Below are positions 9,401 to 17,924 of a DNA stretch of 64,000 nucleotides, one piece after another. Position 1 is the first letter of the stretch. Each line of letters begins with the position of its first letter. This stretch comes from Sphingomonadales bacterium (GTDB lineage: Bacteria > Pseudomonadota > Alphaproteobacteria > Sphingomonadales > Sphingomonadaceae). The stretch spans positions 36,862-100,861 of the forward strand of contig JAIXYT010000008.1 in assembly GCA_027490095.1 (NCBI GenBank), given 5' to 3'. A model generated the notes under the pieces. That model was given only the letters and a program-made list of their open reading frames with translations. It searched no databases and was not told the DNA's origin. The position numbers were made by a program, and so were the translations under genes.

Positions 9401-9504
9401 CCCGAAAAGGACTATTCCATCCTGATCGGAAAACTGCAATCGCAGTGGAATCGGAGCCGGCAAGTTTCGACCGGAGTTGGAGGGACACGATTCGGAGGAT
9501 GCGC

Positions 9505-10650
9505 ATGATGCCGAGACCGTATCGGATGTGGAGCTTCAGCCTTCTGTGCAGCGCACTGCTGGCGGGGGCTGCCGGTGCTGCGCCAGACCCGGCCGCCCTG
9601 CAGCGCTTGGTGACCGACGTGCAGGCACGGCACCCAGGGCTGCCGTCGGTTTCGCTCACGGTCATTTCGCCGAGCCACAAGTTTGCCTGGACCGGGGTGG
9701 CCGGACGGGACAGGTTCGGCGGCAAGCCTTTGGCAGATCCGCAACCCTTCCGCATCGCCAGCGCAACGAAGCCATTTGTTGCCGTTGGCGTGTTGCGGCT
9801 CGTCGAAACGGGGAAATTGCGCCTCACCGACCCGATCGCCGGGCTGATTTCTCCGCAGACTGCGGCGCAACTGAAGGCTGGCGGGCATGACCCGCAGGCG
9901 ATCCTCCTCCGCCATTTGCTGGAGCACAGCGCCGGCATCCCCGACCACGCGCAGATGGAGGTCTATGCAGAGCGGATCCTGGCGAACCCGCGGCACCAAT
10001 GGAGCCGCAACGAGCAGATTGCCATTGCCATGCAGGGGGCGCGTCCGCTGGCCGGGCCCGGCGAGGCCTTCAGCTATTCCGACACGGGCTATGTGATCCT
10101 TGGGGAGATCGTCGAGCGAGCGAGCGGGATGCCTCTGGCGGCGGCTGTCCGCGCCCTTGCCGGGCTGGACCGGCTCGGACTTGCCTCCACCTGGTGGGAG
10201 GACAAGGAGCAGGCGCCGGCCGGTGCAGGGCCGCGACTGCACCAGTATTTCGGCACTGTCGACAATCATGGCTGGAACCCGAGCTTCGATTTGTTCGGGG
10301 GCGGAGGGCTGGTCTCCACGACGCCCGATCTTGCGGCCTGGTATCGGGCCGCCCTGACCGGTGGCCTTTTCACCAGGCCGGAGACAATGGCGATGGCACT
10401 GGCGCCACCACAGGTGAAGCAGGTCGGCACGCCGCGCCCGCCGCATGCGCTGGTCATGGGCGTGGCCCGGCTTGGGGCGCACAACTGCTGGGGGCATGGC
10501 GGCTTCTGGGGAACGATGGTCCTTTACTGCCCGGATATCGACACGGCCGTCGCGGTGGCAGTGAATGCCAATTCCCCGGACGCCAAGCGCGGAGTCGCGG
10601 AGCTGCTGGACGGGGTCGCGACGCAATTGGAGGCAAGCGGAATCCGGTAG
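9505..10650 (+). CDS. Secreted serine hydrolase (beta-lactamase / D-Ala-D-Ala carboxypeptidase fold)
   Basis: A 381-residue exported hydrolase with a signal peptide at about 1-24 (SLLCSALLAGAAGAA). The class C beta-lactamase fold is complete: Ser86-Ala-Thr-Lys89, Tyr191-Ser-Asp, and His331-Gly-Gly in HNCWGHGGF. It probably acts on D-amino-acid peptides or esters in the periplasm. GGAGG at 9494-9498 selects ATG 9505 (or 9508); the in-frame ATG at 9499 directly touches the SD and is unlikely. The gene is about half the size of the hydrolase at 6397 and lacks its flanking domains. It diverges from the XRE-cupin regulator across the transporter remnant. Confidence 0.8.
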   Translation: MMPRPYRMWSFSLLCSALLAGAAGAAPDPAALQRLVTDVQARHPGLPSVSLTVISPSHKFAWTGVAGRDRFGGKPLADPQPFRIASATKPFVAVGVLRLVETGKLRLTDPIAGLISPQTAAQLKAGGHDPQAILLRHLLEHSAGIPDHAQMEVYAERILANPRHQWSRNEQIAIAMQGARPLAGPGEAFSYSDTGYVILGEIVERASGMPLAAAVRALAGLDRLGLASTWWEDKEQAPAGAGPRLHQYFGTVDNHGWNPSFDLFGGGGLVSTTPDLAAWYRAALTGGLFTRPETMAMALAPPQVKQVGTPRPPHALVMGVARLGAHNCWGHGGFWGTMVLYCPDIDTAVAVAVNANSPDAKRGVAELLDGVATQLEASGIR

Positions 10651-10935
10651 CGGCGCGGTGCCGTGCCTTGTTCACGGAGCGCGGCAGGACCATCGGCCTT
10701 CAACGCGGAACCCTTCGTCGAGCCGGCAGGTCCAGGGCCCAATCCGGATCTGGCGCGGTACACGCGCAATCGACCGTTCCAGAACTTCGGCATCCGGCCG
10801 CTCCCTTCGCCTGCTCCACTGCTTGCCGTGTGGTCCTGACCTTTCGAGTCCATGTGCTTCGGCGCTGTGCGCGCGGCGCTGTCTGCCGGCCCCTTGCTGC
10901 TGCCGTGCGCCGCTTGCGGGCGTGCGATGCGGGAG
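10651..10935. other. Intergenic stretch upstream of the catabolic operon, no gene recognised
   Basis: About 285 bp between the serine hydrolase stop and the operator-promoter of the amidohydrolase operon. One forward frame stays open to a stop near 10839 and would encode a proline-rich tail, but it has no start signal and I recognise no family. It may be worn-out coding sequence. Confidence 0.4.
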
Positions 10936-10962
10936 TTGCGATTCTATCGATATCGATATAAC
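10936..10962 (+). promoter_or_regulatory. Promoter with palindromic operator, site A
   Basis: TATCGATATCGATA at 10945-10958 is a perfect 14-bp palindrome. Its core TCGATATCGA (10947-10956) is followed at once by TATAAC (10957-10962), a good -10 box, and preceded by TTGCGA (10936-10941) as a possible -35 with a 15-bp spacer. The predicted leader is about 27 nt and contains GGAGG for the TTG start at 10996. The same arrangement recurs at three other promoters in this cluster. Confidence 0.7.
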
Positions 10963-10995
10963 CCTGTCGGGGAAGGGTCGGTCTGGAGGCGTGAA

Positions 10996-12339
10996 TTGCA
11001 GGGCGTGTTGATCCGTAACGGGCGTGTGTTCGATGCCGTGTCCGGCGGCAGCCGGATTGCGCCCATTGCGTTCGATGGACGGATCCGGGGCATCGGCGAC
11101 GAAGCCCTTGCCTGGGCGGCCGGCAACGCCTGCCGGGAGATCGATGCCACCGGGCACACGGTGATGCCGGGCCTGATCGATGCCCATTGCCACATCAGCT
11201 TCGACGAGCCGCACAGCAATGACGAGTTGTTCTTCCATCGCCGCGAGGGCCTGGCGGCGATCGCGGCCTGCCACAATGTGCGCAAGCTGTTGCGCGCGGG
11301 CGTGACGAGCTGCCTGGATGCCGACACCATCTTTTCCGTGTCGCTGGATGTGCGGGATGCGATCGAGGGCGGGCTGGTGGAAGGCCCGCGGATGGTGTGC
11401 GGGGGCAATGCGCTGTTCACCTCGGTCGGCGGGACGGCCGGCATGCTGGTGCCCGATGAAGGCGCGATCGGCTATCTGAAGGTGACGCGGACGCTGGCCG
11501 AGATCATCACCGAAGTGCGGCTGCAGGCCAAGCGCGGGGTGGACTGGATCAAGGTGCATGTGACCGGCCTGATCCCGCGGCAGCGCGGCGAGGGCGAGAT
11601 CCAGGTCTGGTCGATGGACGAGCTGAGGGCCGTCGTCGACACGGCCCATGCGTTGGGGCTGCCGGTGGTCGGCCATTGCCGCAATGCGCAGAGCACGCGG
11701 GATGCCGCGCGCGCGGGCTTCGACATGATCCTGCACGCCACCTACATGGACGAGGAGGCGCTGGAGGCGGTGATCGAGCGCAAGGTGCCGCTGGTGCCGA
11801 CGCTGACCTTCCAGGCGGTGCTGGCCGACCATGGCGACCGAATCGGCGCGAGCCCCTTCCTGCAGGAGCTGTTCCGCCGCGAGATCGTGGAAAGCAGCGT
11901 GCAGCTGCGGCGGGCCTATGACGCGGGTGTGCCCCTGCTGTGCGGCACGGAGACGGGCTTTTCGATCACGCCCTATGGCGAGTGGCACTGGCGCGAGCTG
12001 CAGGTGTTCGTGGACGACCTGGGGCTGACGCCGGAGCAGGCGCTGGTATGTGCGACGCGCGAGGGCGCCCGGGCGATGGGGCTGGAGGGCGAGATCGGCA
12101 CGCTGGAGGCGGGCCGGCTGGCGGACATCATCGTGGTGAAGGGCGATGTGACCCGGGATGTGACCCTGCTGGGGCGCGAGGGCGGCATCTCGCATGTGTT
12201 CAAGGGCGGTGTGGCGGTTGACCTGGAGACGCCGCTGCCCGAGCGCAAGCCCCTGCCGTCGTGGCGGGTTTCCACCTATTCGACTGTCCCGGCGACGCGG
12301 GCGAACGTGGCGCGGTCGCCTGCAGGCGGGGCGCAATGA
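10996..12339 (+). CDS. Metal-dependent amidohydrolase (imidazolonepropionase-like)
   Basis: A 447-residue enzyme of the amidohydrolase superfamily, expected to hydrolyse an amide, lactam or ester with one or two metal ions. Visible ligands are His64 and His66 (DAHCHIS), Lys186 (KVHVTG, possibly carboxylated), His227 (VVGHCRN) and His247 (ILHATY). The residue that is usually the catalytic and metal-binding Asp is Glu319 (GTETGF). The C-terminal small beta domain (TLEAGRLADIIVVKGD) is intact. The start is TTG 10996, chosen because GGAGG lies six bases upstream; the next candidate, GTG 11005, is too far from it. First gene of a six-gene operon behind operator site A; it overlaps the next gene by ATGA. 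Confidence 0.8.
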   Translation: MQGVLIRNGRVFDAVSGGSRIAPIAFDGRIRGIGDEALAWAAGNACREIDATGHTVMPGLIDAHCHISFDEPHSNDELFFHRREGLAAIAACHNVRKLLRAGVTSCLDADTIFSVSLDVRDAIEGGLVEGPRMVCGGNALFTSVGGTAGMLVPDEGAIGYLKVTRTLAEIITEVRLQAKRGVDWIKVHVTGLIPRQRGEGEIQVWSMDELRAVVDTAHALGLPVVGHCRNAQSTRDAARAGFDMILHATYMDEEALEAVIERKVPLVPTLTFQAVLADHGDRIGASPFLQELFRREIVESSVQLRRAYDAGVPLLCGTETGFSITPYGEWHWRELQVFVDDLGLTPEQALVCATREGARAMGLEGEIGTLEAGRLADIIVVKGDVTRDVTLLGREGGISHVFKGGVAVDLETPLPERKPLPSWRVSTYSTVPATRANVARSPAGGAQ

Positions 12340-13556
12340 CGGTGCACACCGTCACGGACCATGAGGGCTGCATCCATGCGCTGCGGCAGCCGGATCTGAG
12401 GCAGTCGCTCTATGATGCGGCGGCGCTGATGATGGAGCATGTGCTGGTGAACCTGCATGGCGAGGCCCATCGCCAGCGCCGGACGGTCGAATCCAGCGTG
12501 TTCCGCAAGGATGTGTTTCTGGCCTACGAGAAGTCGATCCTGCCGCGCACGCTGGACGAGACGCTGGCCCCCTATGAGGCGGCCGGGGGCGGCGACCTGG
12601 TGGATATCGGCTACCGGATCATGATGAACCTGACGGTCGATTTCGCGGGGATCGACCGGCCGCTCAGGACGGCGGAGGAGACCGGCGAGCTGCTGGCGCT
12701 GCTGAAGGATTTCAGCCTTGCGCCTGCGCTGGGCCAATCGCTGGAGGCCGATGTGGAGCCGCGCAAGCAGCGCATCCGCGATGCCATGGCCCGCTTCGAC
12801 GAGCGCTTCCTGAAGCCCTCGCTGAGCCGTCGCCGGGCGCTGCTGGCGGATCATGCGGCCGGGCGGATCGCGCGGGAGGCGCTTCCCTCGGACGTGCTGA
12901 TGGCGCTGGTGATGGGGCAGGACCGGCTGCAGATGACCGAGCCGCAGCTGGTGCAGGAGGGCATCTTCTACATGCTCGCCGGGGCGCACACGACGATCCA
13001 TTCGCTGACCCATGCGGTGCACGAGATCCTGGAATGGGCGGCCGCCAACCCCGGGGACGCGGCCGAACTGCGGGCGAACCCCTTCTTCGTGCAGCGCTGT
13101 GTCTATGAAAGCGTGCGGCTGCACCCTTCGAGCCCGGTCGCCAAGCGGCGGGCGCTGGCAGAGCTGACGCTTGCCGACGGCGCCGTGGTTGCGGCCGGCG
13201 ACGAGGTGGTGGTGGACCTGCGCACGGCCAACCGGTCCGAAGCGCTGTTCGGGCCTGCGCCCGACCGCTTCGATCCGCACCGGCCGATTGCGAAGGGGCC
13301 GCTGCCCTATGGGCTTTCGATGGGCCACGGCATGCACGCCTGCCTGGGCCGGAACCTTGCGATCGGGGTGGAGCCGAAGCCCGGGGCCGACCCGGCGCTG
13401 CACCAGTATGGCGTCGTGCCGCTGATCGTGGCGGCGCTGCTGAAGCGAGGCATCACACGGGATCCCGCCGACACGCCGACGAAGGACGAGACCATCACGC
13501 GGATCACCTGGTCGCGCTATCCGGTGCGGTTCCGGCCGGAAACCGCGCTGCTGTGA
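12336..13556 (+). CDS. Cytochrome P450 (first of two tandem paralogues)
   Basis: A 406-residue soluble bacterial P450. The K-helix ExxR is Glu258-Ser-Val-Arg261 and the haem thiolate Cys336 lies in SMGHGMHACLG, where the usual Phe seven residues before Cys is Met. The I-helix motif is AGAHTT (215-220), with His218 where P450s normally carry the acid of the acid-alcohol pair used in oxygen activation. The length is normal. The start ATG overlaps the amidohydrolase stop. No ferredoxin or reductase gene is nearby. The protein aligns along its length with the next gene (for example LYDAAALMM against LYDAGAVVM, and DFAGIDRP in both), so the pair arose by duplication. Confidence 0.85.
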   Translation: MTVHTVTDHEGCIHALRQPDLRQSLYDAAALMMEHVLVNLHGEAHRQRRTVESSVFRKDVFLAYEKSILPRTLDETLAPYEAAGGGDLVDIGYRIMMNLTVDFAGIDRPLRTAEETGELLALLKDFSLAPALGQSLEADVEPRKQRIRDAMARFDERFLKPSLSRRRALLADHAAGRIAREALPSDVLMALVMGQDRLQMTEPQLVQEGIFYMLAGAHTTIHSLTHAVHEILEWAAANPGDAAELRANPFFVQRCVYESVRLHPSSPVAKRRALAELTLADGAVVAAGDEVVVDLRTANRSEALFGPAPDRFDPHRPIAKGPLPYGLSMGHGMHACLGRNLAIGVEPKPGADPALHQYGVVPLIVAALLKRGITRDPADTPTKDETITRITWSRYPVRFRPETALL

Positions 13557-14740
13557 CGACCCACCGGATCAGCGCCTACCGGACGGCCGAGGCCGCGCTT
13601 CGCAGCCCGCATCTGAAACAGGCGCTGTATGATGCGGGCGCGGTGGTGATGGCGGATGTGCTGCTGACGCTGCACGGGGCCGAGCATGCGGCGCGCCGGG
13701 CGGTGGAGGTGCGCGTGTTCCGGCGGAACTTCCTGCGCCATTATGCGCGCGACGTGTATCCGCAGACGCTGGAGGCGACGCTTGCGCCCTTCATCGCGGC
13801 TGGGGGCGCCGACCTGATCGAGCTTGGCTACCGGGCGACTGCCAACCTGACGGCCGATTTTGCCGGCATCGACCGGCCGGAGCAGACGGCGCAGGAAACC
13901 GAGGCGCTGATCCGCCTGGTGAAGAAGTTCAGCGAGGGCGCGACGATGGTGCACAGCACCCGCAGCAAGGCGGTGCTGGAGGCCGAGGTGCTGGAGGCGC
14001 TGGCGGAGTTCGACGTGCGCTTCTGCCGCCCGTCGGTTGCGCGCCGGCTGGCGATCCTGGAGTCCGGCCAGGCAGACGCACTGCCGCGCGACGTGCTGTC
14101 GGTGATCCTGGAGGCCCGTGACGAGCTGCCGATCGGCGACGCCGAGCTGTGTCGCGAGATGGCCTTCTACATGCAGGCGGGTGCCCATTCGACGGCCAAT
14201 GCGATGGTGCACGGCTTTCACGAGCTGTCGAACTGGGCGGCAGGCAGCGCCGAGCGGGCGGCGCGGCTGCACGACCCGGTGTTCATCCAGCGCGCGGTGC
14301 ATGAAAGCCTGCGCCTGCATCCCGCAAGCCCCGAGGCCTGGCGGACCGCAACCGATGCAATCGCGCTTCCCGGTGCCGAGACGATCGCGATCGGGGACCG
14401 GGTGGAGCTGGACCTTTATCTTGCCAACCGCGATGTTTCGGTGTTCGGCGCCGAGGCGGACCGGTTCGATCCGGATCGCAGCGTGCCCGAGGGTGTTCTG
14501 CCATCCGGCCTGAGTTTCGGGATCGGGCTGCACGCCTGCCTGGGCCGCGAGCTGGACGGGGGGACGCTGGTGCGCCCCGGAACCGACCCGGACAGCCACC
14601 AATATGGGATTGTTGCCATGCTGATCGCCCGCCTGTTCGAACTTGGCGCCCGCACCGATGCGACGGATCCGCCGACGCCCGACGCGAAGACCAGCCGGCC
14701 AAACTGGGGGCGCTATCCCGTGCGCTTCGCGGCGCTGTGA
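13553..14740 (+). CDS. Cytochrome P450 (second of two tandem paralogues)
   Basis: A 395-residue P450, paralogous to the gene before it. ExxR is Glu251-Ser-Leu-Arg254 and the haem Cys329 lies in a fully canonical FGIGLHACLG. The I-helix reads AGAHST (209-214): His212 replaces the usual acid and Ser213 the usual Thr, so the acid-alcohol pair is altered even further than in the first copy. The start is GTG 13553, overlapping the previous stop as GTGA. The two proteins have diverged well beyond a recent duplication, which suggests separate steps on one substrate or a division of roles. Electron partners must be encoded elsewhere. Confidence 0.85.
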   Translation: MTTHRISAYRTAEAALRSPHLKQALYDAGAVVMADVLLTLHGAEHAARRAVEVRVFRRNFLRHYARDVYPQTLEATLAPFIAAGGADLIELGYRATANLTADFAGIDRPEQTAQETEALIRLVKKFSEGATMVHSTRSKAVLEAEVLEALAEFDVRFCRPSVARRLAILESGQADALPRDVLSVILEARDELPIGDAELCREMAFYMQAGAHSTANAMVHGFHELSNWAAGSAERAARLHDPVFIQRAVHESLRLHPASPEAWRTATDAIALPGAETIAIGDRVELDLYLANRDVSVFGAEADRFDPDRSVPEGVLPSGLSFGIGLHACLGRELDGGTLVRPGTDPDSHQYGIVAMLIARLFELGARTDATDPPTPDAKTSRPNWGRYPVRFAAL

Positions 14741-15486
14741 TGGGGGCGCGCACGGCGCTGGTGACGGGGGCGGCCGCCGGAATCGGGGCTGCGATTGCCG
14801 GGCTTCTGGCTGCGCGCGGCTATCGGGTGGCCCTGCTGGACCGCGACGGCGATGCGGCTTCGAAGGCGGCCGAGGGGCTTGAGGGCGCGCTGGCGCTTGC
14901 TGCCGACGTGACGAACGAGGCCGATGTGGCGCGCGCGTTCGACAGCCTGCCCTTCGTGCCCGACCTGGTGGTGAACAATGCCGGCATCGTGCGCTTCGGG
15001 CTGCTGGCGGAGCAGAGCGTGGACGATTTCCGACAGGTGATCGCGGTGAACCTGGTGGGGGCCTATATCGTGACGCGCGAGGCTGTGCAGCGGATGCTGC
15101 CGCGCAGGGATGGGCATGTGATCTCGCTGACCTCGATCAACGCCTACAGCCCCGGCCCCGGCGCCGGGGCCTACCCTGCGAGCAAGAGCGGGGTGCTGCA
15201 GCTGATGCGCCAGTTCGCGATGGAATATGGCGACCAGGGGATCCGCTTCAACAGCATTGCGCCCGGCTTCATCGACGGGGGCATGTCGGCGCCCATCTAT
15301 GCCGATCCCGCCGTGCGGGCGGCGCGTTCGGCCGGGGTGCCGCTGAAGCGGCTGGGGACGCCGGAAGACATTGCCGAGGCGGTCGCCTTCCTGGACAGCC
15401 CGGCCGGCGCCTATGTGAACGGGCATGACCTGGTGGTGGACGGCGGGGTGAGCCACGCCGTGCTGAAGAACCTGCCCCGCACGTGA
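14740..15486 (+). CDS. SDR family NAD(P)-dependent oxidoreductase
   Basis: A 248-residue classical short-chain dehydrogenase. The nucleotide-binding motif TGAAAGIG lies at about residues 8-15, NNAG near 83, and the active-site YPASK near 146 after LTSINAYSPG. It should interconvert an alcohol and a ketone. ATG 14740 overlaps the P450 stop by one base (TGATG); a GTG three bases earlier is an alternative. Position directly after two P450 genes suggests oxidation of a hydroxylated product. Confidence 0.85.
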   Translation: MGARTALVTGAAAGIGAAIAGLLAARGYRVALLDRDGDAASKAAEGLEGALALAADVTNEADVARAFDSLPFVPDLVVNNAGIVRFGLLAEQSVDDFRQVIAVNLVGAYIVTREAVQRMLPRRDGHVISLTSINAYSPGPGAGAYPASKSGVLQLMRQFAMEYGDQGIRFNSIAPGFIDGGMSAPIYADPAVRAARSAGVPLKRLGTPEDIAEAVAFLDSPAGAYVNGHDLVVDGGVSHAVLKNLPRT

Positions 15487-16181
15487 CGGACCTGCCGCGC
15501 GCCGTTGTTCTGAGCGGCGGCTATGCGCATCCCTTTGCCGAGACCAGTGCAGTGGTGGCAGCGCTTGCGGCCGACATGGGGCTGGTGCCCGAGATCCACG
15601 AAAGCGTCGGCGCGGCGCTGGCTGCGCTGCCGGGTGCGCGGTTGCTGGTGGTGAATGCGCTCTGGTGGTCGATGGAGCAGGACGCGAAATATGCGCCGCA
15701 CCGGGCGGCCTTTGCCCGCAACCTGTCGGACGGCGAGCTTGCCGCGATGGTGCGCCACGTGGCGGCGGGCGGTGGGCTGCTGGCGCTGCACACGGCCACC
15801 ATCTGCTGGGACACGCAGCCCGGATGGGTTGCACTGATGGGGGGCGGCTGGGCCTGGGGGCGTTCGCACCACCCGCCGCTGGGGCCGGTGTCGGTGGCGT
15901 TGACGGTGGAGGGAACCGCGCTGTCCGGCGCGTCGGAGTTCGAGGTGGTCGACGAGGCCTATCATGCGCTGGACCCTGCGCCGGACTGCCGGATCCTTGC
16001 CCATGCGAGCGCGGGCGGTGCGCCGCAGCCCATCGCCTGGACGCGGACGCAGGGGCGGGGACGGGTGGCTGTGGACGCGCTTGGTCATGATGTGCGGTCG
16101 CTGACGGTGCCGGGCCATGCGGCGCTGCTGCGCGGGTTGATCGCATGGGCGGCTGGAGGGGGCGGTGATGCGCAGCGTTGA
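15483..16181 (+). CDS. ThuA-like domain protein
   Basis: A 232-residue protein with the ThuA fold, related to class I glutamine amidotransferases but without their catalytic Cys triad. Recognisable parts are VVLSGGYAHPFAET at the N-terminus, LLVVNALWWSM near residue 60, GGGLLALHTATICW near 97 and the GGGWAWGRSHHPP loop near 120. ThuA proteins occur in trehalose-type sugar pathways and in many uncharacterised catabolic operons; the reaction is unknown. The start is GTG 15483, overlapping the SDR stop as GTGA. The end overlaps the next SDR by 14 bases. Confidence 0.7.
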   Translation: MTDLPRAVVLSGGYAHPFAETSAVVAALAADMGLVPEIHESVGAALAALPGARLLVVNALWWSMEQDAKYAPHRAAFARNLSDGELAAMVRHVAAGGGLLALHTATICWDTQPGWVALMGGGWAWGRSHHPPLGPVSVALTVEGTALSGASEFEVVDEAYHALDPAPDCRILAHASAGGAPQPIAWTRTQGRGRVAVDALGHDVRSLTVPGHAALLRGLIAWAAGGGGDAQR

Positions 16182-16923
16182 CGGGATGGGGGTGCTGATC
16201 ACCGGGGGCGGCAGCGGGCTGGGGCTGGCGGCTGCGCGGCACTTTTCGGCGCTGGGGGCCCGGGTGGTGATATCCGGGCGTCGGGCCGACACGCTGGCGC
16301 ATGCGGCCGCCGGGGCCGGCTGTGCGCATGTGGTGGGGGATGTGACGGTTGCCGCGGACCGGGCGGCGATGCTGGACGCGGTGCGGGCGCATGCCGGCGG
16401 GCTGGACCTGCTGGTGAACAATGCCGGCAACATGGTGCGCGGGCCCATCGAGGCGCTGGACGAGGCGGCCGTGCTGGCGCTGTTCCACAGCAATGTGGTG
16501 GGCGCGATGATGCTGACGGGGCTTGCGGTGCCGGACCTGGCGGCGCGCGGCGGGTCGGTGCTGTTCGTCGGTTCGTCGCACACCCGGCGGGCCTTTCCGG
16601 GTGCGTCGCCCTATGCCGCGACGAAGGCGGCCGTGCAGACGCTGACCAAGGTGCTGGCGGCCGAGCTGGGCGATCGCGGGATCCGGGTGAACTGCGTGAT
16701 CCCGGGCGGGGTGCTGACGGAGATCAATGTCCGTGCGGGGTTCCTGAGCCGGGAGGCGGCCGCCGAGCGCTTTTCGGCGATGCTGCCGATGCAGGCGATC
16801 GACCGGCCGGGTGAGGCGCAGGACATTGCCGAGGCGATGGCCTATCTTGCGACGGCGGACGCGGTGACGGGCGCCGTGCTGGACGTGGATGGCGGGCTGG
16901 GGCTGGGCGTGACCCGGGCCTGA
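16168..16923 (+). CDS. SDR family oxidoreductase
   Basis: A 251-residue classical SDR: TGGGSGLG at about residues 12-19, LLVNNAGNMV near 87, active-site YAATK near 149 after VGSSHTRRAF, and the PG motif VIPGGVLTE near 180. It should be an NAD(P)-dependent alcohol/ketone oxidoreductase. ATG 16168 has GGAGG about nine bases upstream; GTG 16165 is a less likely alternative. Last gene of the site A operon, ending 8 bp from the convergent amidohydrolase. Two SDRs in one operon imply two alcohol oxidations or reductions in the pathway. Confidence 0.85.
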   Translation: MRSVDGMGVLITGGGSGLGLAAARHFSALGARVVISGRRADTLAHAAAGAGCAHVVGDVTVAADRAAMLDAVRAHAGGLDLLVNNAGNMVRGPIEALDEAAVLALFHSNVVGAMMLTGLAVPDLAARGGSVLFVGSSHTRRAFPGASPYAATKAAVQTLTKVLAAELGDRGIRVNCVIPGGVLTEINVRAGFLSREAAAERFSAMLPMQAIDRPGEAQDIAEAMAYLATADAVTGAVLDVDGGLGLGVTRA

Positions 16924-16931
16924 CGCGAGCC

Positions 16932-17924
16932 TCAGCCGCGCAGCAGGCGGCGCGCGTTGTCGGCGAGCGGGGCTTCGAAGGCCGGGGCTTCGAAGGCCGA
17001 GGGTGCGTCCCAGCCGGCGAAATTGGTGCCCCAGACGAGGCGGTCGGTGCCGACACGTTCGGCCAGCAGCGCGAGTGCGCGGTCGTCGTGCATGTGGATA
17101 TCGTACCAGATCTGCGCCAGCTGGCTTTCGAAGGCGCCGTCGGGCTTCAGGTGGGCGGGCGCCCAGGCCCGGCGGTGGGCGGCCTCGCGCAGGCGGCCCC
17201 AGATGAGGGCGATCGCGCCGCCGCCGTGGCTGATGCAGATGTCGAGCCCCGGGTGCCGGGCGAGCACGCCGCCGAACAGCAGGGTCGCGACCGCCACGGT
17301 TTCCTGCGCGGTGAATCCGGCCATGATGTCGAGCTCGTAGCGCTTGAGCGCCGGGTTGCCGGGCGGGCCGTCGATGCCTTCGGGGGCGGGGTGCAGGAAC
17401 AGCGGCACGTCGAGGGCGACGAGCGCCTCGTAGAAGGGGTCCATTGCCGGATCGTCGAGGCCGTGCGGGAAGCCCGTGCCGATGTAGGCGGCCCGCATGC
17501 CGAGTTCGCCGACCGCCCGCCGGAGTTCGGCGATGGCAGCCGGCACGTCCTGCATCGGAAGGGCCGCGGCGGCACCCAGCCGATCGGGATGGCGGCCGAC
17601 GAGGGCTGCGAGCGCGTCGTTGTGGTGGCGGCAGAAGCGGGTCGCTTCGTCGGCGGGGATGTGGTGGAAGTAGGTGAGGGGGTTCGGCGACAGCAGCTGC
17701 CAGTCGATCCCGGCGCGGTCCATGGCGGCGAGGCGGAGATCGACGTCCATGAAGGCGCTGCCGCGGTAGCGCACGCCGCGCAGGACATAGTCGCCGATCC
17801 GGAACAGCGGCGTGCCGTCGGGTTCGGCGGTGAGTTCGGGGCCGAAGCGGCCTGCCGTGCCGAAGCTTTCCTCGAGCACGGCGTGGGCGTGGATGTCGAT
17901 CACCCGGGCGTCGGCGAGGCTCAT
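16932..17924 (-). CDS. Amidohydrolase-2 family protein, ACMSD-like (putative decarboxylase or hydrolase)
   Basis: A 330-residue TIM-barrel protein of the family that includes aminocarboxymuconate-semialdehyde decarboxylase and resorcylate-type decarboxylases. His12 and His14 (DIHAHAV), His178 (LFLHPAPEG) and His233 (CISHGGG) match the metal site. The position of the usual metal ligand Asp is Asn301 (VWGTNFAGWD). Members split carboxylates off unsaturated or aromatic acids, or hydrolyse C-C bonds and lactones. ATG 17924 has AAGGGAT upstream and overlaps the stop of the preceding SDR as ATGA. A repeated GGGGCTTCGAAGGCC at 16970-16999 gives two FEAPAFEAP units near the C-terminus. Confidence 0.75.
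   Translation of the reverse strand: MSLADARVIDIHAHAVLEESFGTAGRFGPELTAEPDGTPLFRIGDYVLRGVRYRGSAFMDVDLRLAAMDRAGIDWQLLSPNPLTYFHHIPADEATRFCRHHNDALAALVGRHPDRLGAAAALPMQDVPAAIAELRRAVGELGMRAAYIGTGFPHGLDDPAMDPFYEALVALDVPLFLHPAPEGIDGPPGNPALKRYELDIMAGFTAQETVAVATLLFGGVLARHPGLDICISHGGGAIALIWGRLREAAHRRAWAPAHLKPDGAFESQLAQIWYDIHMHDDRALALLAERVGTDRLVWGTNFAGWDAPSAFEAPAFEAPLADNARRLLRG

Noticed and set aside
10651..10840. Short proline-rich forward frame between the serine hydrolase and operator A
   Set aside because: It has no start codon with an SD and no recognisable family; at most it is an old gene fragment.
16970..16999. Direct repeat GGGGCTTCGAAGGCC in the ACMSD-like gene as a mobile-element footprint
   Set aside because: It lies in frame at the C-terminus and only repeats the peptide FEAP; simple slippage explains it.
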